Assembly: GCF_000298195.1 (NCBI RefSeq)
Contig: NZ_BAHC01000125.1
Location: 62,001-126,000, forward strand
Length of the DNA: 64,000 nt
From: Gordonia rhizosphera NBRC 16068
GTDB lineage: Bacteria > Actinomycetota > Actinomycetes > Mycobacteriales > Mycobacteriaceae
Direction: 5' to 3'
Shown here: piece by piece, positions 59,303-64,000 of the stretch
How the letters are laid out: the number at the start of each line of letters is the position of its first letter
Numbering within the stretch: position 1 is the first letter of the stretch
Notes under the pieces: model-generated
Database searches by the model: none
Told to the model about the DNA's origin: nothing
Seen by the model: the letters and a program-made list of their open reading frames with translations, nothing else
Position numbers and translations under genes: made by a program

Positions 59303-60886
59303 ATGTCGTCACGTAGCTGGTGGGGCTGGGGTACTGACGAGAACGCCCTGTCGCCCGCCGAGACAGACGCTCTGGTGAACCGCGTGGCCGCACTGATTCC
59401 CGACCACGACTTCACCGACCACCCGCCACCGGCCCCGCAGAGCCTGCCCGTGCCACCACCGCGGATCTCCGTGCCGGCCACCCTGTCGGCGGTGTTCTCC
59501 GATGACGTGCGCGATCGGCTGTCGCACGCGCGCGGCAAGGCATTTCGCGACGTGGTCCGCAACCTGCACGGCGACATCTCCCACGTGCCCGACCTCGTCG
59601 CACGGCCGAGGACCGAACGCGATGTCATCGACATCCTCGACTTCTGTTCTGCCGAGGCTCTCGCCTGCATTCCCTACGGCGGCGGCAGTTCCGTGGTGGG
59701 CGGAGTCGAACCGCGATTCGACGGCCCGGCCGTCACTCTCGATCTCGGTCGGCTCGACCGCGTCGTGGAGATCGACGATGTCACCCGGTCGGCACGCATC
59801 CAGGCCGGTGCGCTCGGTCCACACATCGAAGATCAGCTCAGACCGGCCGGCCTGACCCTGCGCCACTTCCCGCAGTCCTTCGAGTTCTCCTCGCTCGGCG
59901 GCTGGCTCGCGACTCGCGCGGGAGGACATTTCGCCACGCTCTACACCCATATCGACGACCTCACAGAGTCGATTCGTGCGATCACCCCGGCCGGTGTGAG
60001 CGAGTCACGCCGGTTGCCGTCGAGCGGTGCGGGGCCGTCGCCGGATCGACTGCTCCTCGGTTCGGAGGGAACGCTCGGCGTCATCACCGAAGCGTGGATG
60101 CGCCTGCAGGATCGGCCCCGTTTCGGCACGACGGTGTCGGTGGGTTTCGACGATTACCATGACGCGGTCCGCGCCACCAGGACGGTTGCGCAGTCGGGCC
60201 TGTATCCGTCCAATTGCCGTCTGCTCGACCCAGCCGAGGCCTTCATCAACGCCGGCGCCGAGTCACCCGGCGGGGTACTGATCCTCGCGTTCGAATCGGC
60301 CGATCACCCGGTCGGCCCGTGGATCGACCGGGCGGTCGAGATCGCCACCGACCATGCGGGCCACGTTCTGTCCCAGCGTGATCGAGGAGAGCGCGACAAC
60401 ACCGGCAACCATGCGTCGGCGGCGTGGCGGTCGGCGTTCATCAGGATGCCGTACCAGCGTGATGCCCTCGCCCGGCGCAGCATGATCGTCGAGACCTTCG
60501 AGACTGCCTGCACGTGGGATCACTTCGACGCCCTGCACATCGCGGTCACCGCCGTCGCCACCGATACCGTGCAACGGATCTGCGGTGCGGGCGTCGTCAC
60601 TTGCCGCTTCACCCACGTCTACCCGGACGGACCGGCATCCTACTACAGCATCTACGCCCCAGGCCGCTGGGGCTCCACGGTGGCACAGTGGGACGAGATC
60701 AAGTCCGCTGTGTCCGAGGCGATCTCGAACAACCACGGAACCATCACACACCATCACGCGGTGGGCCGCGATCATCGCTCCTGGTACGACACCGAGCGGC
60801 CCGACCTGTTCGCCGCGGCGTTGACCGCGGCCAAGCACGTGCTGGACCCCGCGGGCATCCTCAACCCGGGTGTCCTGGTGGGCTGA
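59303..60886 (+). CDS. FAD-linked oxidase, alkylglycerone-phosphate-synthase-like
   Basis: A 527-residue flavoprotein of the vanillyl-alcohol-oxidase/AGPS family. The FAD domain includes CIPYGGGSSVVGGVEPRF and the second FAD stretch LLLGSEGTLGVITEAWMRL; the substrate domain ends with the family segment THHHAVGRDHRSWYDTE and LDPAGILNPGVLVG. AGPS makes ether-lipid precursors; actinobacterial homologues have no settled substrate. ATG 59303 follows AGGAAAGGCAGGG. A longer frame upstream lacks protein character and is not used. Confidence 0.85.
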   Translation: MSSRSWWGWGTDENALSPAETDALVNRVAALIPDHDFTDHPPPAPQSLPVPPPRISVPATLSAVFSDDVRDRLSHARGKAFRDVVRNLHGDISHVPDLVARPRTERDVIDILDFCSAEALACIPYGGGSSVVGGVEPRFDGPAVTLDLGRLDRVVEIDDVTRSARIQAGALGPHIEDQLRPAGLTLRHFPQSFEFSSLGGWLATRAGGHFATLYTHIDDLTESIRAITPAGVSESRRLPSSGAGPSPDRLLLGSEGTLGVITEAWMRLQDRPRFGTTVSVGFDDYHDAVRATRTVAQSGLYPSNCRLLDPAEAFINAGAESPGGVLILAFESADHPVGPWIDRAVEIATDHAGHVLSQRDRGERDNTGNHASAAWRSAFIRMPYQRDALARRSMIVETFETACTWDHFDALHIAVTAVATDTVQRICGAGVVTCRFTHVYPDGPASYYSIYAPGRWGSTVAQWDEIKSAVSEAISNNHGTITHHHAVGRDHRSWYDTERPDLFAAALTAAKHVLDPAGILNPGVLVG

Positions 60887-60916
60887 ACACCGACCGGTGG
60901 GGAACCGGCCTCGGTG

Positions 60917-62491
60917 TCACCGGCGCAACTCGCCCTCGATCATCCGCAGCGATACCGTGTCGACGAAGTACGAGAGATGTTGTGTCCCTGTCGACGACGG
61001 GACTATCGCCACGCTGGCCGTGGGCAACGACGACCCGTCGATCTCCGACATCGAATCGGTGTTGACCACCAGATCATTCGCCGTACCCATGAGCGGGTCG
61101 ACCACGTCGTCGGCGAGACGCTCGAGGGCATCGCCGACCGGATTCAGCGGCCCGACGATCTGGTCAGGTTCGAAGTCGGTCACGACGGTGCGGTACGGCG
61201 GCCGCACTGCACCGCCGCCGGGCGCGTTGAGCTCGTCGAGGAACGGATTGTCCGAAGGCCGCATGCTGGCCAGTCCGGGCAGATTCTGGGCGTCGACGGC
61301 CTGGGCGATGACAGCTTTCGCGCACGCGGCGACCAGACTCAGCGACTCCCGCGTCACCTTCTCTGCGATCGGCCCGGCCCACTGGCGGGCGACATCGGCC
61401 GCCAGCGCGGTCCACAGGTCGAGCAGGGTCCTCCAATTCGTCGGCGCGGCGAGCAGAGTGCCCGCGTTGGGCCCGGCAACCATGACCAGCTTCTCGATCC
61501 CGACACCGTTGACAGGAGCCGTCAGTTCGACGAAGCTACGCGCCACCAGCGCCCCCCGTGAATGGGTGACGACGTCGACGGCGAGGGTGGCCCCACCGAA
61601 CCGGTCGCGGACCTCGGCCGCCAACGAGCCGAGCACCTGCCGCAGTTCGTCGGCGTTCTGCTTCGGCGACTCACTCAGCGTGCGGTGGGTGAAACCCAGG
61701 ACGGCGTCGTACCGGCCGAGCATCGAATGGAGGAATGCCTTCGCGTCGTCGTTGCTCTCCAGCACACCGAAACCGCCGACGGTGGTGACGAAGGTGCCGT
61801 GCACCAGCAGCAGCACCCGCACCACCCCCCGCGTCGCGGGCGGCGTGACGTCGCCGATCCGAAATCGGCGCCACGACAGCGGATTCCGATCCGTGATCGT
61901 GATCAGACCGGGATGCACGATCGCCGTCTCGACGGTACGTACCAGCGCTGCCGCGGCCACCGACGGCAGCCGGAAGATCGCCGCACGCACCCGCGTGGGC
62001 AGGCCCGGCGTGCGGCCCGATCCGATCAACGCGGCCGGACGCGTGCCCGACGGGCGTCGGAATGCCACGGTCCGGATGCCATCCATAAGCGCCGGCTCCG
62101 CAGGCGTGTCGGGTGCACCGGACGTCACGGGCGAATCGGACGTCACGGGCGGATCGGACGTCACCGGCGGATCGGATGTCACCGGCGGATCGGACGCCGT
62201 CGGCACGGTCCAGACACAGACGCCGTCGTGCTCGATCAGGGTGACCGTGTTCTCGGGCGCCGTCCGCGGCGCGATCACCCCCTCCCCGCCACACGCCCGC
62301 AGTTCGTCGAGGACCGACTCGGGCACGGTGATCGCGGCACAACACACCAGGTTGACCGTGCCGTCCCCCTCGAACGCGCGGACGATGAGGTCGTCGTCGG
62401 GCAGCTCGGTGACCGTGACCTGATCCCAGGCCAGCGACTCGTCGCCCGGCAGGCGGATGATCATGTCGCCCTGTTCGTATGTGCGGCCCAC
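60917..62491 (-). CDS. Alpha/beta hydrolase with Pro-Thr-Asp repeat
   Basis: A 524-residue cytoplasmic protein with an alpha/beta-hydrolase core. The oxyanion segment is LLLVHGTFVTTVGGF and the nucleophile elbow VVTHSRGALVARSFVE (serine in H-S-R-G). The N-terminal ~95 residues form a separate unknown domain (MIIRLPGDESLAWDQVTVTE). A low-complexity linker of PPVTSD repeats follows, then the hydrolase. The type resembles lipase-like proteins of the DUF7379 kind found with caspase-like CHAT systems; no partner gene is seen here. GTG 62491 follows GGAGC. Convergent with the AGPS-like gene. Confidence 0.7.
   Translation of the reverse strand: MGRTYEQGDMIIRLPGDESLAWDQVTVTELPDDDLIVRAFEGDGTVNLVCCAAITVPESVLDELRACGGEGVIAPRTAPENTVTLIEHDGVCVWTVPTASDPPVTSDPPVTSDPPVTSDSPVTSGAPDTPAEPALMDGIRTVAFRRPSGTRPAALIGSGRTPGLPTRVRAAIFRLPSVAAAALVRTVETAIVHPGLITITDRNPLSWRRFRIGDVTPPATRGVVRVLLLVHGTFVTTVGGFGVLESNDDAKAFLHSMLGRYDAVLGFTHRTLSESPKQNADELRQVLGSLAAEVRDRFGGATLAVDVVTHSRGALVARSFVELTAPVNGVGIEKLVMVAGPNAGTLLAAPTNWRTLLDLWTALAADVARQWAGPIAEKVTRESLSLVAACAKAVIAQAVDAQNLPGLASMRPSDNPFLDELNAPGGGAVRPPYRTVVTDFEPDQIVGPLNPVGDALERLADDVVDPLMGTANDLVVNTDSMSEIDGSSLPTASVAIVPSSTGTQHLSYFVDTVSLRMIEGELRR
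62121..62192 (-). repeat. 18-bp coding tandem repeat
   Basis: Four 18-base units at 62121, 62139, 62157 and 62175 encode a six-residue S-D-P-P-V-T-type repeat in the linker of the alpha/beta hydrolase. Near-identity suggests recent expansion. Confidence 0.9.
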
Positions 62492-62593
62492 TGTTGCTCC
62501 GATCGGTTGCCGTCGCCCCTGTCACCCCTCTCGAGGGTAGGCGCCCGACGTCCCGAACGATGCCGTCATGGTGCCGTGGCGTGCACACATCTC

Positions 62594-62599
62594 TAGAAT
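62594..62599 (+). promoter_or_regulatory. -10 box, leaderless LacI gene
   Basis: TAGAAT lies six bases before the GTG at 62606, so transcription probably begins at or next to the start codon. No ribosome site is visible there, which agrees with a leaderless mRNA. Confidence 0.55.
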
Positions 62600-62605
62600 C
62601 GGGAC

Positions 62606-63634
62606 GTGCGCAACAAGCCGATCACCGGCTACGACGTCGCCCGTCGCGCCGGTGTCTCCCAATCGACGGTGTCGCGCGCCCTGCGCAACGACCCGCGCGT
62701 GATCAAGGAGACCCGCGACGAAATCCAGGCACTTGCCAAGGAGATGGGCTATGTCCCGCACGTCACGGCCCGCAGCCTGATCACCCGGAGGTCCTCGTCG
62801 ATCGCGGTGGTGACCGGTGACCTGCGCAACCCCTCGTTCCCGGTGCTGGTGAACACCCTGCAGGATCGTTTCGCCCGCGACGACTACCGCGTACTGCTGA
62901 TGAGCGATCGGGAGCAGGGCACGCTCGAGAACGACATCCTCGCTCTGCGCGGTGGACTCGTCGACGGCGTCGTGTTCATCTCCGCGCGTCTGGACTCCCC
63001 GATCGTCTCGGAGATGATCGGCTGGAAGATCCCGCTGGTGATCCTCAACCGCGACGTCGACGGCAAGTCGGCGGGCCGCGTGGACCGGGTCACCTCCGAC
63101 AACCTCGGCGGTGGACGCCTCGTCGCCGACCATCTGTTCGAGATGGGTCATCGCCGCATCGGCCTCATCTCGGGCCCGCTGGCCAACCCCAGCGTCAAAC
63201 TCCGCGAGACGGGTTTCCGCGATGCACTGGCACGCCACGGTGTCGAATTGGATGAGGACCTGGTGGTGCGCGGCGAGGTCGACGCCAAGACGGGTCTCGA
63301 CGGCGGCCTTGCGTTGCTGAACCGCGAGGACCGTCCCACCGCCATCTTCTGTGTCACCGACTACGTCGCGTTCGGCACCCTCGATGCCACCAAGCGTCTG
63401 GGACTTGTTGTGCCCGATGATGTCTCGATTGTCGGCTACAACGACCTGGATATCTCGGGCTGGTCGATCCTGGACCTGACGACGGTGCGGCAGCCGCTGG
63501 AGGACATGGCGAAGGCGGCCGCGGAGCTACTGCTGGCGCGCATCGACGGCGCCGCCGGCCCGCCGGTGCACCGCGAATTCGGTGTCGAGTGGGTCCAGCG
63601 CGGCAGTTCTGCGACCCGCATCACAGGTCGTTAG
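62606..63634 (+). CDS. LacI-family regulator, likely of the rut operon
   Basis: A 342-residue LacI regulator. The HTH and hinge are TGYDVARRAGVSQSTVSRAL and TARSLITRRSSSIAVVTGDL; the ligand domain is the periplasmic-binding fold with NRDVD, DNLGGGRLVADHLFEMGHRR and FCVTDYVAFGTLDATK. It stands 127 bp upstream of rutA on the same strand. Control of pyrimidine breakdown is inferred from position; in enterobacteria the regulator is a TetR (RutR). Confidence 0.88.
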   Translation: MRNKPITGYDVARRAGVSQSTVSRALRNDPRVIKETRDEIQALAKEMGYVPHVTARSLITRRSSSIAVVTGDLRNPSFPVLVNTLQDRFARDDYRVLLMSDREQGTLENDILALRGGLVDGVVFISARLDSPIVSEMIGWKIPLVILNRDVDGKSAGRVDRVTSDNLGGGRLVADHLFEMGHRRIGLISGPLANPSVKLRETGFRDALARHGVELDEDLVVRGEVDAKTGLDGGLALLNREDRPTAIFCVTDYVAFGTLDATKRLGLVVPDDVSIVGYNDLDISGWSILDLTTVRQPLEDMAKAAAELLLARIDGAAGPPVHREFGVEWVQRGSSATRITGR

Positions 63635-63761
63635 ACAAGGAAACAATTCCGTTACCTCGGAGCCACGGGACCGCAAAGACTCCTGAATACATTCGAAGTC
63701 ATGGTTGGCGCGACGAACGCGGCAGCCAGTCGAATCGCAAACCCCCTCATTCAGGAGAGAT

Positions 63762-64000
63762 ATGGAAATCGGCGTCTTCATCCCCATCGGCAACAACGGC
63801 TGGCTCATCTCCAAGAGCGCCCCGCAGTACATGCCGTCGTTCGAGCTGAACAAGGAGATCGTGCAGAAGGCCGAGCACTACGGCATGGACTTCGCGCTGT
63901 CGATGATCAAGCTCAAGGGCTTCGGCGGTGAGACCGAGTTCTGGGATCACAACCTCGAATCCTTCACTCTCATGGCCGGTCTCGCCGCGGTCACCGAGCG
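63762..64000 (+). CDS. rutA: Pyrimidine oxygenase RutA, 5' part
   Basis: The first ~80 residues of RutA, the flavin monooxygenase that opens the uracil ring; the rest is outside the window. The text [20 protein letters not shown], then [20 protein letters not shown] and [20 protein letters not shown] matches RutA almost word for word. ATG 63762 has AGGAGAG just upstream. The remaining rut genes would be expected downstream. Confidence 0.95.
   Translation, partial: MEIGVFIPIGNNGWLISKSAPQYMPSFELNKEIVQKAEHYGMDFALSMIKLKGFGGETEFWDHNLESFTLMAGLAAVTE

Noticed and set aside
58977-59393. 138-codon minus-strand ORF before the AGPS-like gene
   Set aside because: It overlaps the AGPS-like start and shows no domain or consistent protein character.

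Overview
The window is 64 kb of high-GC actinobacterial chromosome. The gene families point to the mycolic-acid group, with Gordonia or Rhodococcus relatives most likely: a DesA3-type desaturase, 180-kDa-type NAD-glutamate dehydrogenase, HspR/HAIR-type control sites at clpB, a mycothiol-dependent-nitroreductase-like DsbA protein, many GTG/TTG starts and several apparently leaderless starts. The genus is inference. I saw no rRNA, tRNA, CRISPR array, transposase or phage gene, so this looks like ordinary chromosome rich in catabolic clusters.

Layout. (1) 1-8.1 kb: the 5' end of clpB with two HAIR operators, a tocopherol-cyclase-like protein, desA3 behind a perfect inverted repeat, an MNT nucleotidyltransferase whose HEPN partner is wrecked, a frameshifted ogt, a DUF2236/Lcp-like oxygenase, a decayed locus and an enoyl-CoA hydratase. 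(2) 8.3-27.2 kb: a nitrogen and betaine catabolic block. It holds pruA with a divergent GntR regulator; a LysR gene opposite HutD, an M20 amidohydrolase and a FAD amine oxidase; and a minus-strand run of Rieske oxygenase, its reductase, proline dehydrogenase, NAD-glutamate dehydrogenase and IclR. A BCCT carrier and a hydroxyproline-betaine epimerase-like enolase lie on the plus strand opposite. Read together, these can take proline betaine (or a hydroxylated form) into the cell, demethylate it to proline, oxidise that to glutamate and then to 2-oxoglutarate. (3) 27.4-30.4 kb: an SDR, a frameshifted MDR reductase and an AraC regulator. (4) 30.5-36.6 kb: a hydroxyquinol lower pathway (maleylacetate reductase, hydroxyquinol 1,2-dioxygenase), an MFS-UspA fusion, and a regulator made of two fused IclR proteins. 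(5) 36.5-40.5 kb: TetR with a divergent membrane protein, a HAD-P-loop ATPase fusion and a hotdog thioesterase. (6) 40.6-52 kb: csoR/copZ/copA, then a complex I-like membrane-arm operon nuoA-X-nuoHJKLMN with no NADH module and no NuoI. (7) 52-64 kb: branched-chain amino acid metabolism (leucine dehydrogenase, Lrp, APC permease), a MarR/DODA pair, a DsbA-like protein, a Uma2 protein, an AGPS-like flavoprotein, an alpha/beta hydrolase, a LacI regulator and the 5' end of rutA.

The most unusual item is gene X (44139-45413) inside the nuo operon. Its N-terminus reads like a NuoB fold without the N2-cluster cysteines, its C-terminal half reads like the start of a NuoD/hydrogenase large-subunit-like domain, and the two are joined by a Met/His/Asp-rich linker built from 39-bp repeats. 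It sits directly downstream of the copper operon. This suggests a proton-channel complex with a redesigned, possibly metal-binding, connecting subunit. That is inference from reading the sequence and needs structure-based comparison.

Several genes carry single-base frameshifts, at least one of them in a homopolymer. Some may be sequencing errors rather than real decay.
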